From contig JALOTF010000018.1 in the NCBI GenBank assembly GCA_025458025.1, positions 1-38,583 of the forward strand: DNA of 38,583 bases, given 5' to 3'. Below are positions 31,370 through 38,583 of the stretch, in pieces; within the stretch, counting starts at the first letter, position 1, and each line of letters begins with the position of its first letter. The DNA comes from Beijerinckiaceae bacterium. GTDB lineage: Bacteria > Pseudomonadota > Alphaproteobacteria > Rhizobiales > Beijerinckiaceae. The position numbers were made by a program, and so were the translations under genes. The notes beneath the pieces were generated by a model. That model worked only from the letters and a program-made list of their open reading frames with translations. It did not search any database and had not been told where the DNA came from.

Positions 31370-32242
31370 TCAGAAGCGCGAAGGCTCCGGCTGGATCACC
31401 CGCACCAGACCTTCCTGCATGGCCGAGGCGATCAGCCTGCCTTCCTTCGTGAAGATCATCCCGCGCCCGAGGCCGCGCGCATGGCCGGCCCAAGGGCTTT
31501 CCTGCGCATAGAGCAGCCAGTCATCGGCACGGAAATCCTCGTGGAACCACAGGGCGTGGTCGAGGCTCGCCGGCATCACATCTGCATCGGAGACGCTCTT
31601 GCCATGCACCACCATCGCGCTGTCGAGCAGCGACATGTCCGAGGCATAAGCGAGCACGGCCGCGTGGGTCGCGGGGTCATCCGGCAGCCTGCCCGTCGCC
31701 CGGAACCAGAGGTGATGATGCGTGGCCTTGCTGCGCCGGTCGAAAAAGCCGGCCGGGTCCACCGGGCGCACCTCGATCGGGCGTTCACGCCGCCAGTAGG
31801 CCGCGCGGCTGGGCGGCAGAGTGTCAAGATAGAGCTTCTTGAGGTCCGCTTCGCTGGGCAGATCATCGGGGCCCGGCACCTCCGGCATGGTCGCCTGATG
31901 GTGCAGGCCGGGTTCTTCTGCGTGGTAGGAGGCGGACATGGCGAAAATCGCCTCGCCCTTCTGGATCGCCACCACGCGGCGCGTGGTGAAGCTGCGGCCA
32001 TCGCGGATGCGCTCGACCTCGTAGATGATCGGGATGGAGGGGTCGCCGCCGAGCAGGAAATAGCAATGCAGCGAATGCGGCCGGCGGCCTTCTACCGTGC
32101 GATTCGCGGCCACCAGAGCCTGCGCCACGACCTGCCCGCCATAGACGCGCTTCCAGCCGATGAGCGGCGAGTGCCCGCGGAAGAGGTTCACTTCCAGCCG
32201 TTCGAGATCAAGGATGGAGAGAAGGGTATCGACAGGCGTCAT
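31370..32242 (-). CDS. tesB: Acyl-CoA thioesterase II
   Basis: A 290-residue double-hotdog thioesterase that hydrolyses acyl-CoA to fatty acid and CoA. The N-terminal half has LEVNLFRGHSP and VYGGQVVAQALVAA with the hotdog helix, then LLGGDPSIPIIYEVERIRDGRSF. The C-terminal half has SDMSLLDSAMVVHG, ASLDHALWFHEDF and WLLYAQESPWAGHARGLGRG with the catalytic triad region. ATG 32242 is preferred since homology starts there, although no good ribosome site is visible; ATG 32326 would add 28 residues. It is divergent from the ubiquinone hydroxylase gene. Confidence 0.93.
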   Translation of the reverse strand: MTPVDTLLSILDLERLEVNLFRGHSPLIGWKRVYGGQVVAQALVAANRTVEGRRPHSLHCYFLLGGDPSIPIIYEVERIRDGRSFTTRRVVAIQKGEAIFAMSASYHAEEPGLHHQATMPEVPGPDDLPSEADLKKLYLDTLPPSRAAYWRRERPIEVRPVDPAGFFDRRSKATHHHLWFRATGRLPDDPATHAAVLAYASDMSLLDSAMVVHGKSVSDADVMPASLDHALWFHEDFRADDWLLYAQESPWAGHARGLGRGMIFTKEGRLIASAMQEGLVRVIQPEPSRF

Positions 32243-32363
32243 CGGAGGTCCGGGTAGCAGGAGGGGAGCGATTCTTGCGCCGGCGGATTGTGCTGCGTCA
32301 AGTCGCGCGGTCATGCGGGTTGGCATGGCTGCCCGCGCGCGCTACGTCGGGGAAACAGGAGAC

Positions 32364-33584
32364 ATGGCCATGGCGGAGCGGATCCTCATTGCGGGCGCAG
32401 GCCCGGCTGGTGCAGCCACGGCGCTCGCCATGCTGCGTGCGGGTCTGCCGGCGACTGACCTCGCCGTGCTCGACGCCATGGCGGGTATGGAAGCCAAGAC
32501 GCGCGGACCGGATTCGCGCATTCTCGCGCTGAATGCCGGCTCCTGCCGTTTGCTTCAGGTGCTCGGCGTGTGGCCTGCGCTTGAGGCCGAGGCGCATCCC
32601 ATGCGCTCGATTGCCTTGTCGGATACCGCGCTCGAGGCCGATATCCGCCCTCTCAGCCTCGGATTCGAGGCGGATGAGGATGAGCCGCTCGCGTATCTCG
32701 TGCCGCTGGGCCTCTTGCAGAACGTTTTGCGGCAGGCCTTGGCGGAGGCCGGGGTGACCATCCGGCCCGAGATCATCCGCTCTTTCCGCGAAGACGGCGA
32801 TGGTTTGCTCGTGGAAACGAATCGCGGCCGGCAATCGGTGTCGCTGCTGATTGGCGCGGATGGCGCGCGTTCCGCCGTGCGGCGCATGGCTGGCATTCCC
32901 GTGCATGGCTGGGCCTATGGGCAGGTCGCGATCACCGGCATCGTCGAGCATTCCGGCGAACATCGAGGCGAGGCGGTGCAGCATTTCCTGCCTGGCGGGC
33001 CTTTCGCGCTGCTGCCGCTGGATGAAGGGCGATCCTCCATGGTCTGGAGCGAGCGCGCCGAGGTCGCGAAGCGCATGCTCGCCCTGCCGCCCGAGGATCT
33101 GCGCGCGGAGATCGACCGTCGCGCGGCGGGCTGGCGCGGCACGATCACCGGAATCGGGCGTATTTCCAGCCATCCCCTGTCGCTGGGGCTGGCGCGGCGG
33201 TTTGTGGGTCCGCGCGTCGCGCTCGTGGCGGATGCCGCGCATGTCGTGCATCCCCTCGCGGGGCAGGGTCTCAATCTTGGTTTCGGGGATGCCGCCACGC
33301 TCGCAGAACTTGTGATCGAGCATCTGCGTCTCGGGTTGGACCCCGGTGATCCAGCCTTGCTCGAAACCTATCAGGCGCGGCGTCGCCCCGCAGCGGCGGC
33401 CATGGCGGCGGCGACGGAGGGGATGAACCGGCTCTTCTCGAACGCGGTTGGCCCCTTGCGCGTGCTGCGCGATGCCGGGCTCAACCTCGTGAACCGCTCG
33501 GATCGGCTGAAGACGATGTTCCGGCAGGCTGCTGCCGGGCGTGGCGCGCATGAGCCGCGGCTGATGCGCGGCGAGCCGATCTGA
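32364..33584 (+). CDS. UbiH/UbiF/COQ6-family FAD monooxygenase
   Basis: A 406-residue flavoprotein hydroxylase, probably adding a ring hydroxyl in ubiquinone synthesis. ILIAGAGPAGAATALAML is the FAD Rossmann loop, LIGADGARSAVRRMAGI the DG motif, and ALVADAAHVVHPLAGQGLNLGFGDA the GD/ribose motif with the family-specific HPLAGQGLNLG. Which ring position it modifies cannot be read; alphaproteobacteria often use UbiL- or UbiM-type enzymes with mixed specificity. AGGAG lies 2 nt before ATG 32364 and 8 nt before ATG 32370, so the second may be the real start. It converges on the Trm112-like gene, 16 nt away. Confidence 0.9.
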   Translation: MAMAERILIAGAGPAGAATALAMLRAGLPATDLAVLDAMAGMEAKTRGPDSRILALNAGSCRLLQVLGVWPALEAEAHPMRSIALSDTALEADIRPLSLGFEADEDEPLAYLVPLGLLQNVLRQALAEAGVTIRPEIIRSFREDGDGLLVETNRGRQSVSLLIGADGARSAVRRMAGIPVHGWAYGQVAITGIVEHSGEHRGEAVQHFLPGGPFALLPLDEGRSSMVWSERAEVAKRMLALPPEDLRAEIDRRAAGWRGTITGIGRISSHPLSLGLARRFVGPRVALVADAAHVVHPLAGQGLNLGFGDAATLAELVIEHLRLGLDPGDPALLETYQARRRPAAAAMAAATEGMNRLFSNAVGPLRVLRDAGLNLVNRSDRLKTMFRQAAAGRGAHEPRLMRGEPI

Positions 33585-33600
33585 TCCGTCGGGTGGATTG

Positions 33601-33810
33601 TCAGTCCAGCCGGCGCGCTTCCTCGGGCAGCATGATAGGGATGCCATCTCGCACCGGGTAGGCGAGCTTCGCGGGCCGGCTCACCAGTTCCTGCCGCACG
33701 GCATCATAATCGAGCGTGGCCTTGGTCAGCGGGCAGACCAGTAATTCGAGCAGTTTCGGATCGACGCTGCGCTCGGGGCCGGATTGGGTATCGGTCATCG
33801 CATCGCTCAT
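33601..33810 (-). CDS. Trm112/YcaR-like small protein
   Basis: A 69-residue protein with the Trm112 pattern: [20 protein letters not shown], then [26 protein letters not shown]. The family usually has a zinc-knuckle fold, though this member keeps only one Cys. Eukaryotic Trm112 activates methyltransferases; the short bacterial form has no settled role. GAGGAG lies upstream of ATG 33810. It is read after the LON-domain gene with 26 nt between, so likely in the same transcript. Confidence 0.87.
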   Translation of the reverse strand: MSDAMTDTQSGPERSVDPKLLELLVCPLTKATLDYDAVRQELVSRPAKLAYPVRDGIPIMLPEEARRLD

Positions 33811-33836
33811 CGAAAGCTCCTCGGATCGTGTGCTTC

Positions 33837-34505
33837 TTACTGCAGGCGCGGCTCTTCGTCACCGTCCTTGCGGGCGATATCCATCTCGGTGATGGCGATG
33901 AGCATCTCCGCGCGATCCTTCAGCGTTTCCGCTTCCAGCAGCGCCTGCTTCTCGCGCACGCCATAGGGCGACATCATCGAGAGGCCGTTCACCAGCGCTT
34001 CGTTCCCGGCCTGCTCGATGGAACTCCAGTCGATCGGCACCTTGTTCGCATCCGAGAACTTGCGAAGTGCGGCGAGCATGCCCTCGCGATTGACCTCATT
34101 CTCGCCCGCGCCGGGGCTGCGATCGGCCGAATAGGGCGTAAAATCCACCTGCGCTTGCCGGAAGGGCGTGATCACCGACAGTTCTTCCACGATCCGGAAA
34201 CGGCTGGTGCCCGTGAGCTGGATGAGGTAGCGGCCATCGCCGGTCTCGGCGAATTGTGTGATGCGCCCAGCGCAACCCACAGCATAGATCTGCGGCAAGC
34301 CGATGCGATCGACCACGCCCGGATCGGGCTGGATCATGCCGATCATCCGGCTGCCGGCCAGCGCGGCATCGACCATCGCGAGATAACGCGGCTCGAAAAT
34401 GTTCAGCGGCATCTGTCCGCGCGGCAGCAGAAGCGCGCCGGGCAGCGGGAAGAGCGGTAGCGTGTCCGGGAGCATAAGGCCCGAGGTGCTCGACGAACTG
34501 GGCAT
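33837..34505 (-). CDS. LON substrate-binding domain protein
   Basis: A 222-residue protein that has only the N-terminal (substrate-recognition) domain of Lon and no ATPase or protease part. [34 protein letters not shown] at about residues 16-49 is diagnostic, followed by [38 protein letters not shown]. The second half is helical. Such proteins are common in alphaproteobacteria and have unknown targets. GGAGG lies 5-7 nt upstream of ATG 34505. It follows the thioredoxin-TPR gene by 19 nt. Confidence 0.9.
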   Translation of the reverse strand: MPSSSSTSGLMLPDTLPLFPLPGALLLPRGQMPLNIFEPRYLAMVDAALAGSRMIGMIQPDPGVVDRIGLPQIYAVGCAGRITQFAETGDGRYLIQLTGTSRFRIVEELSVITPFRQAQVDFTPYSADRSPGAGENEVNREGMLAALRKFSDANKVPIDWSSIEQAGNEALVNGLSMMSPYGVREKQALLEAETLKDRAEMLIAITEMDIARKDGDEEPRLQ

Positions 34506-34524
34506 CTCGCCTCCTCCCGGTATC

Positions 34525-35403
34525 TCAGGCGAACAGGGTGGCGGAGAGGCGGCGGCGACCGGCCACCGTGGCATCATCCTGATTGCCCCAGGCCTCGAAG
34601 AATTGCAGCAGCTGCTTCCGCGCGCCGTCCTCGTTCCACGTGCGATCCTTCTTGATGATCGCGATCAGGGCCTCCACGGCCTCTTCCTTGCGGCCCCGCG
34701 CATTGAGCGCGAGCGCGAGATCGAAGCGCGCCTGATGATCGAGCGGACTGGCCTCGACCTGCTTCTGCAGGGTGTTGAGATCGCCCAGAGCCTCGACCTG
34801 CTTCGCGAGATCGAGGGCCGCGCGCGCGCCGGCAATGGCGGGGTGCTCGGTCTTGTCGGCCGGCACGCGGGCCAGCATCTGCTCGGCCTGCATCAATGCA
34901 CCACCGAGAATTTGCGCGCGGATGAGCCCGCCGAGGGCGTCCATGTTCTCCGGCTCTTCCGCGAGGATCCCGGCAAAGAGCTCCATCGCGCCGGCTGCAT
35001 CCCCGCTTTCGAGAAGCGCCTGCGCTTCCGCGAGCAAGGCGGCGAGATCCGCTCCTGCCGGGCCCACGAGACGCTCGATGAAGCCCTTGAGCTGGCTTTC
35101 GGGCAGGGCGCCCATGAAGCCATCCACCGGCTGCCCGCGCTGGAAGGCAAAGACCGCGGGGATCGACTGCACGCCGAGCTGCCCCGCGATCTGCGGATGC
35201 TCATCGATGTTCATCTTCACGAGCTTCACCTTGCCCTTGTAGCTCGCCACCACCTTTTCGAGCACAGGCGTGAGTTGCTTGCAGGGCCCGCACCAGGGCG
35301 CCCAGAAATCGACCAGCACCGGCTGCTGCATCGATTCCATCAGCACATCCTGCCGGAAATCCTTGGTGGTCGTGTCTTTTACGAGGGCGGTGGCTTCGGT
35401 CAT
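34525..35403 (-). CDS. Thioredoxin-TPR co-chaperone (CnoX/YbbN type)
   Basis: A 292-residue cytosolic protein. The thioredoxin domain (about 1-125) has WAPWCGPCKQL with the redox pair Cys38-Cys41, and the cis-Pro loop VQSIPAVFAF. The rest is helical TPR-like repeats (AEAQALLESGDAAGAMELFAGILAEEPEN and onwards). E. coli CnoX lacks the CXXC pair; here it is intact (SXXC in E. coli), so redox activity is likely. It heads the thioredoxin-LON-Trm112 group on the minus strand. Confidence 0.92.
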   Translation of the reverse strand: MTEATALVKDTTTKDFRQDVLMESMQQPVLVDFWAPWCGPCKQLTPVLEKVVASYKGKVKLVKMNIDEHPQIAGQLGVQSIPAVFAFQRGQPVDGFMGALPESQLKGFIERLVGPAGADLAALLAEAQALLESGDAAGAMELFAGILAEEPENMDALGGLIRAQILGGALMQAEQMLARVPADKTEHPAIAGARAALDLAKQVEALGDLNTLQKQVEASPLDHQARFDLALALNARGRKEEAVEALIAIIKKDRTWNEDGARKQLLQFFEAWGNQDDATVAGRRRLSATLFA

Positions 35404-35493
35404 GGCGCGGAACCTTATTCTTCCGGCCGCAAGCGGCCTTTGTGATCTTATGTGGAATTCAAGCGGGGCGGTTGCAACCCGCCTTGCGCGATT

Positions 35494-36021
35494 TCAATCG
35501 GCCTGTTCGGGCGTCAGCACCCGATGCGGCAGTTCCATCACCTGCACCGCGTGCCCCGTGGCCGCGATATAGGCCAGCAGATCCTCCCGCTTCAGCGCCG
35601 TGGTGCGCGAATTGATGAGCGGGTGCACGTTGATGATCTCGTGATCAAGCAGACGCTTCTCGAGGATGAAGGTGACGAGGCCCGCCTTGTCGTTCACCAG
35701 AGCCAGCGGCGTCACGGAGCCCGGTTCCACGCCGAGATGCTCGCGGAGCAGTTCCGCATTTGCGAAGGAGAGCCGGCCCTTGGTGCCGAGCAGCTTGCTC
35801 GTGGCGTTGAGGTCGATGGGGCTGTCTTCCTCGGCGGTGATCAGGAAGAAGCGGTCGGCCTTGTCCTTCGTGAACAGGTTTTTCACGTGCCCGCCGGGCA
35901 GGGTGCCGCGAAGCTCCTGCGATTCCGCCACCGTGAAAACTGGCGGGTGCTCCACCGTGCGGCGGGTGATGCCGAGTTGATCGAGCAGGGTATAGGCGGG
36001 GGCGGAAGGGTCGGCGCTCAT
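35494..36021 (-). CDS. ProX/YbaK family prolyl-tRNA deacylase-like protein
   Basis: A 175-residue trans-editing domain protein. VEHPPVFTVAES, GGHVKNLFTKDKADRFFLI (catalytic Lys region), KLLGTKGRLSFANAELLREHLGVEPGSVTPLAL and FILEKRLLDHEIINVHPLIN are typical of the prolyl-tRNA synthetase-associated (PrdX/ProXp-ala) family, which hydrolyses Ala mischarged on tRNA-Pro. ATG 36021 starts the conserved part. It follows no clear operon: 90 nt separates it from the thioredoxin gene downstream. Confidence 0.9.
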   Translation of the reverse strand: MSADPSAPAYTLLDQLGITRRTVEHPPVFTVAESQELRGTLPGGHVKNLFTKDKADRFFLITAEEDSPIDLNATSKLLGTKGRLSFANAELLREHLGVEPGSVTPLALVNDKAGLVTFILEKRLLDHEIINVHPLINSRTTALKREDLLAYIAATGHAVQVMELPHRVLTPEQAD

Positions 36022-36122
36022 GCGGTTCGGTCCGGGATGATGATGCGGCCCGTTCTTTGCCCGCTTGCCGCCGGAAAGCCAAGCCCCGAGGGCATTCCCG
36101 CACTTTGCCACAAAAATGCCTC

Positions 36123-36151
36123 TTGCCTTTTTGTCGGCTCCTGTTCTAAAG
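36123..36151 (+). promoter_or_regulatory. Probable promoter of tRNA-Gly
   Basis: TTGCCT (36123-36128), 17 nt, then CTAAAG (36146-36151) resemble housekeeping -35 and -10 elements of alphaproteobacteria. The predicted start, near 36158, is about 24 nt before the tRNA. Confidence 0.45.
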
Positions 36152-36181
36152 ACCGCGCATCGGCGGCAACGTCGAATGGAT

Positions 36182-36256
36182 GCGGGTGTAGCTCAGGGGT
36201 AGAGCACAACCTTGCCAAGGTTGGGGTCAAGGGTTCGAATCCCTTTACCCGCTCCA
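36182..36256 (+). tRNA. tRNA-Gly (anticodon GCC)
   Basis: A full cloverleaf: acceptor GCGGGTG pairs with TACCCGC (one G-T), D arm GCTC..GAGC, anticodon stem CAACC/GGTTG around loop TTGCCAA with anticodon GCC, and T arm AGGGTTCGAATCCCT. CCA is encoded (36254-36256). It reads GGC and GGU codons. Confidence 0.97.
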
Positions 36257-36289
36257 GTTTCTCTCCAGAAACAAACAGGCATGAAAACG

Positions 36290-36311
36290 GGTCGCTTCGG
36301 GCGGCCTTTTT
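36290..36311 (+). terminator. Terminator after tRNA-Gly, possibly two-way
   Basis: GGTCGC (36290-36295) and GCGGCC (36301-36306) pair with one G-T around TTCGG, then T5 (36307-36311). On the other strand the hairpin is followed by CGTTTT, so it may also stop the convergent phosphatase gene. A weaker hairpin, GTTTCT-CTCC-AGAAAC, lies at 36257-36272. Confidence 0.6.
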
Positions 36312-36344
36312 CGTTTCTGGGCTCTGTTTTGTGGTTTTCCGGAT

Positions 36345-37067
36345 TTATTCGCGGCGCAGCAGCTTATCGGCCACGAGGCTCGAGAGCGGGCGCGGGCGGA
36401 ACTCACGCGCCAGACGCGCGGGGTCGTAATCCTCCTGCACCCAGGCGAGGAAGCTCTTGCCCTTTGCTTCTCCCTCGTCGCGGAAGGCTTCGAGGAAGGC
36501 ATCGAGGATGCCGGTCTGGGCATAGCGGAAATGGAGCTTCCGCAGCGTGAGTTCCTGCATCGCGCGCTTCGAGTCCGCGCCTTCCACCACCAGAAGATAG
36601 AGCGCGGCGAACAGACCGGCGCGGTCTGCGCCGGATTTGCAATGCGCGAGGATGGGATAGTCGAGGCTTGCGAAAAAGCCGGGCAGGGCCAGCAAGGTCT
36701 CGCGATCCGGTGCCTCGCGCGAGCGCAGCACAAGATCGACGACCGTGAGGCCCAACCGTTCCGCGGCATCCTTTTCAAGTTGCCATGCGCCGTGGGCGCG
36801 CCCGCCGCGCAGGTTCACGATGGTGCGCAGGCCCCTCGCCTTGAGCTTCGCCAGATCGCGAGGCGAGGGCTGTGCCGAGCGCCAGACCTGCTCACCCACA
36901 TGATGCTTGTTGAGATGCAGTAGGCGCAGCACGCCGTGATCAACGAGCAGCAGATCCGCCCAGGCGCGCACCCGCTCGCGGAATGACCGGATCGGCCGAT
37001 TCCAGCGGGCTTCGCGTTTCTGGAGGCGGGCAATGTAATAGGCGTCGCTGCGTTCCGGGGCGGGCAT
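36345..37067 (-). CDS. Tyrosine/dual-specificity protein phosphatase
   Basis: A 240-residue cysteine-dependent phosphatase. The P-loop [10 protein letters not shown] has the nucleophile Cys143 and Arg149 (C-X5-R). Upstream [29 protein letters not shown] is the typical start of the DSP fold in bacterial members. The N-terminal 50 residues are basic and unassigned. Substrate is unknown; it could be a phosphoprotein, phosphoinositide or other phosphate ester. ATG 37067 is chosen from the start of the plausible protein; the frame stays open far upstream as a shadow of ppa. It is divergent from ppa. Confidence 0.83.
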   Translation of the reverse strand: MPAPERSDAYYIARLQKREARWNRPIRSFRERVRAWADLLLVDHGVLRLLHLNKHHVGEQVWRSAQPSPRDLAKLKARGLRTIVNLRGGRAHGAWQLEKDAAERLGLTVVDLVLRSREAPDRETLLALPGFFASLDYPILAHCKSGADRAGLFAALYLLVVEGADSKRAMQELTLRKLHFRYAQTGILDAFLEAFRDEGEAKGKSFLAWVQEDYDPARLAREFRPRPLSSLVADKLLRRE

Positions 37068-37235
37068 GGCGCTGCGGATAGCATCGCGGCGCGGGCTTTG
37101 CAAAACGGCATGCTCTGCGGGCGATGTCGCGCGGGCCTTCGCGCCTATATGAACCTTATTCCATGGTTCGTCTTGCTGCACTGCGGCAAGATCGCTAGAG
37201 AGCCGTCCACTGCAGAGCTTTTCCGGAGCCCCACG

Positions 37236-37769
37236 ATGAGACTCGATGCCATCGCCATCGGCAAGAACCCGCCCGAAGACATCAACGTCGTCGTGGAAGT
37301 GCCAATCGGCGGCGAGCCGATCAAGTATGAGATGGACAAGGAAGCCGGGACCATCGTGGTCGATCGCTTCCTCTACACGCCCATGCGCTATCCCGGGAAC
37401 TACGGCTTCGTGCCCCATACGCTCTCGGAAGATGGTGACCCGATCGACGTGCTCGTGGCGAATACGCGGCCGATCATCGCCGGTGCGGTCATCAATGTGC
37501 GCCCCATCGGCGTGCTGATCATGGAAGATGATGGCGGCGGCGACGAGAAGATCATCGCCGTGCCCTCGCCCAAGCTCACGCAGCGCTATGCGCATGTGCA
37601 TAATTACACCGACCTGCCGGAGATCAGCTGGAAGCAGATCGAGCACTTCTTCCTGCACTACAAAGATCTGGAGCCCGGCAAATGGGTGAAGCTGAAGGGC
37701 TGGGGCGATGCCGCCATGGCCAAGAAGCTCATCCTCGAGGCGGTCGAGCGCGCCAAGAAGGCGAAGTAA
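37236..37769 (+). CDS. ppa: Inorganic pyrophosphatase
   Basis: A 177-residue soluble family I enzyme that splits pyrophosphate to two phosphates with Mg2+, driving biosynthetic reactions. The signature DGDPIDVLV has the metal ligands Asp66, Asp68 and Asp71. [34 protein letters not shown] and [17 protein letters not shown] are further active-site blocks. CGGAG lies upstream of ATG 37236. The IS element begins 4 nt after its stop, so any native terminator has been pushed away. Confidence 0.96.
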   Translation: MRLDAIAIGKNPPEDINVVVEVPIGGEPIKYEMDKEAGTIVVDRFLYTPMRYPGNYGFVPHTLSEDGDPIDVLVANTRPIIAGAVINVRPIGVLIMEDDGGGDEKIIAVPSPKLTQRYAHVHNYTDLPEISWKQIEHFFLHYKDLEPGKWVKLKGWGDAAMAKKLILEAVERAKKAK

Positions 37770-37772
37770 CTA

Positions 37773-37788
37773 CGTCGTGTGGACAAAC
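37773..37788 (+). repeat. IS left terminal inverted repeat
   Basis: CGTCGTGTGGACAAAC pairs with the right end (GGTCGTGTGGACAAAC on the opposite strand); only the outermost base differs. Confidence 0.88.
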
Positions 37789-38132
37789 GGGATTCCCAAA
37801 TCGCCTGATATCTGATTCAACGCTGTTCTTTGGGGAGGGCAGCGGTGCTTCGCGGATTGATGAGCGACGAACGCAGGGCGGGCGGCAGCCGCTGGACCAT
37901 CGGCGGGTGCTGGACGGGGTCCTCTATGTGACGCGCACGGGTGTGCCATGGCGTGACCTGCCGCCCGAGCTCGGGAACTGGAACTCGGTCCACCGGCAGT
38001 ACCGGCGCTGGACCGAAGCCGGCGTCTGGGACGTGATGCTGGCGGCGCTCTCGGACAGCGAAGCCTCTGATAACACGCTGCAAATGATGGATTCTACCAT
38101 TGTCCGGGTGCATCAGCACGCAGCCGGCGGAA

Positions 38133-38139
38133 GGGGGGG
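38133..38139 (+). other. G7 slippery run, candidate programmed -1 frameshift
   Basis: Seven G follow AA and are read AGG-GGG-GGA. A -1 slip here leads directly into GIQRNGIGRSRGG, the family continuation. Some IS427-group elements make transposase by frameshifting, so it may be a native signal and not damage. Confidence 0.55.
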
Positions 38140-38564
38140 ATTCAGAGAAACGGTATTGGCCGTTCGCGCGGCGGGCTCACGACCAAGGTTCATACCCGAG
38201 CGAATGCGGAAGGGCTGGCGGTCGGATTCCACGTGACGCCTGGACAGGCGTCCGACATGACGGCCTACGACGATCTCATGGCCGAGGATGCGCCACCGCC
38301 GGACGCGATGCTCGGCGACAAAGGTTACGACAGTGACGCCATCCGATCCGACCTCGAACGGCGCGGCATCGACCCGGTGATCCCGTCGAAGTCGAACCGA
38401 AAAGTACAGCGGACGATCAACAGGGTGACCTACGCGATGCGCAACCGCATCGAGCGCTTCTTCAACAAGATCAAGCACTCACGCCGCGTGGCGACCCGCT
38501 ACGACAAGCTCGCGTCCAGCTTCCTCGGCTTCGTGCAACTCGCAACCATTCGATGCTGGATCAG

Positions 38565-38580
38565 GTTTGTCCACACGACC
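38565..38580 (-). repeat. IS right terminal inverted repeat
   Basis: Reverse complement of the left repeat at 15 of 16 bases. It also encodes the C-terminal VHTT of the transposase; the TAG stop (38581-38583) uses the duplicated TA. Confidence 0.88.
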
Positions 38581-38583
38581 TAG

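Larger units (their letters stand above)
37773..38580 (+). mobile_element. IS5-family insertion sequence, IS427-like group
   Basis: An 808-bp element with 16-bp terminal inverted repeats matching at 15 of 16 bases, flanked by a TA duplication (37771-37772 and 38581-38582). Size, TA target and a transposase of the MxDSTxVRxH...GRSRGGLTTKxH...RRVATRYDK type fit the IS427 group of IS5. The 5' end of the transposase is disrupted, so this copy is probably inactive. It lies directly behind ppa. Confidence 0.88.
37845..38583 (+). pseudogene. IS5/IS427-type DDE transposase, disrupted 5' part and frame change at G7
   Basis: The gene has three frames. GTG 37845, with GGGGAGGG just upstream, encodes VLRGLMSDE, the usual start of this family. 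The rest of the N-terminal part (RRVLDGVLYVTRTGVPWRDLP, MMDSTIVRVHQHAAGG) is in another frame, and the stretch of about 10-20 residues normally found between MSDE and RRVLDG is missing, so an out-of-frame deletion is likely. The C-terminal half (GRSRGGLTTKVHTRANAEG, LGDKGYDSD, ERFFNKIKHSRRVATRYDK) is in the -1 frame after a run of seven G (38133-38139). The DDE residues (Asp in MMDS, Asp in GDKG, Glu in RIER) are all present. Confidence 0.82.

Noticed and set aside
35877-35895. Possible third parS (TTTCACGTG) in the ProX/YbaK-like gene
   Set aside because: Only the left half and centre match; the right half reads CCCGCC instead of AAACA.
36345-37658. A longer reading of the phosphatase extending under ppa
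   Set aside because: The extra 197 residues are the antisense of ppa and show no family match; the start at 37067 gives a complete phosphatase.
38228-38243. CACGTG core in the IS element as a parS
   Set aside because: Flanking bases do not match parS on either side.

Overview
The window looks like a chromosomal segment from an alphaproteobacterium, most likely of the order Hyphomicrobiales (Rhizobiales); I cannot place it lower. The evidence is gene order: fxsA-secB facing a Tim44-like gene, mltA and smr; ppsR-maf-aroE-coaE-dnaQ reading away from hemE-hemJ-rho-mnmE-mnmG-rsmG-parA-parB; and holA-lptE-leuS after that. GC content is high (about 65% in lines I counted), apart from one AT-rich gene near the left end.

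The key feature is the predicted replication origin. The 402-bp gap between ppsR and hemE (8867-9268) sits where the Caulobacter crescentus origin lies (hemE next to the RP001/DUF299 gene). Genes close to the gap point away from it on both sides. The gap has a one-mismatch DnaA box, an 11-bp inverted repeat and a 25-nt polypurine tract. Two perfect 16-bp parS sites lie 4-6 kb to the right. One covers the start codon of mnmG and the other lies inside rsmG, just upstream of parA-parB.

Layout. 1-105: 3' end of coaA. 126-491: AT-rich orphan Imm8-like immunity gene. 523-5204: PfkB-family kinase, smr, mltA, Tim44-like gene, fxsA and secB. 5209-8866: a tightly packed minus-strand cluster of dnaQ, coaE, aroE, maf and ppsR, read from ppsR. 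8867-9268: origin. 9269-17789: plus-strand heme genes, rho, tRNA/rRNA modification genes and the ParABS system. 17763-22013: minus-strand holA, lptE and leuS. 22141-26285: yggS-type PLP protein, an L,D-transpeptidase facing an orphan response regulator and a cyclic-nucleotide-binding protein, then xth and lolA. 26351-28978: ftsK. 29177-31032: glnK-amtB nitrogen operon (minus strand) with a sigma-54 promoter and an intrinsic terminator. 31370-36021: tesB, a UbiH-type hydroxylase, a Trm112-like protein, a LON-domain protein, a thioredoxin-TPR protein and a ProX/YbaK deacylase. 36182-36256: tRNA-Gly(GCC). 36345-37769: a tyrosine phosphatase divergent from ppa. 37773-38580: an IS5-family (IS427-like) element inserted directly after ppa and ending within 3 bases of the window end.

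Most of the window is conserved housekeeping DNA. I found no unknown multi-gene system. The points worth following up are the origin/parS layout, the orphan immunity gene, the IS element with a G7 frameshift site and a damaged 5' end, and the sigma-54 promoter of glnK.
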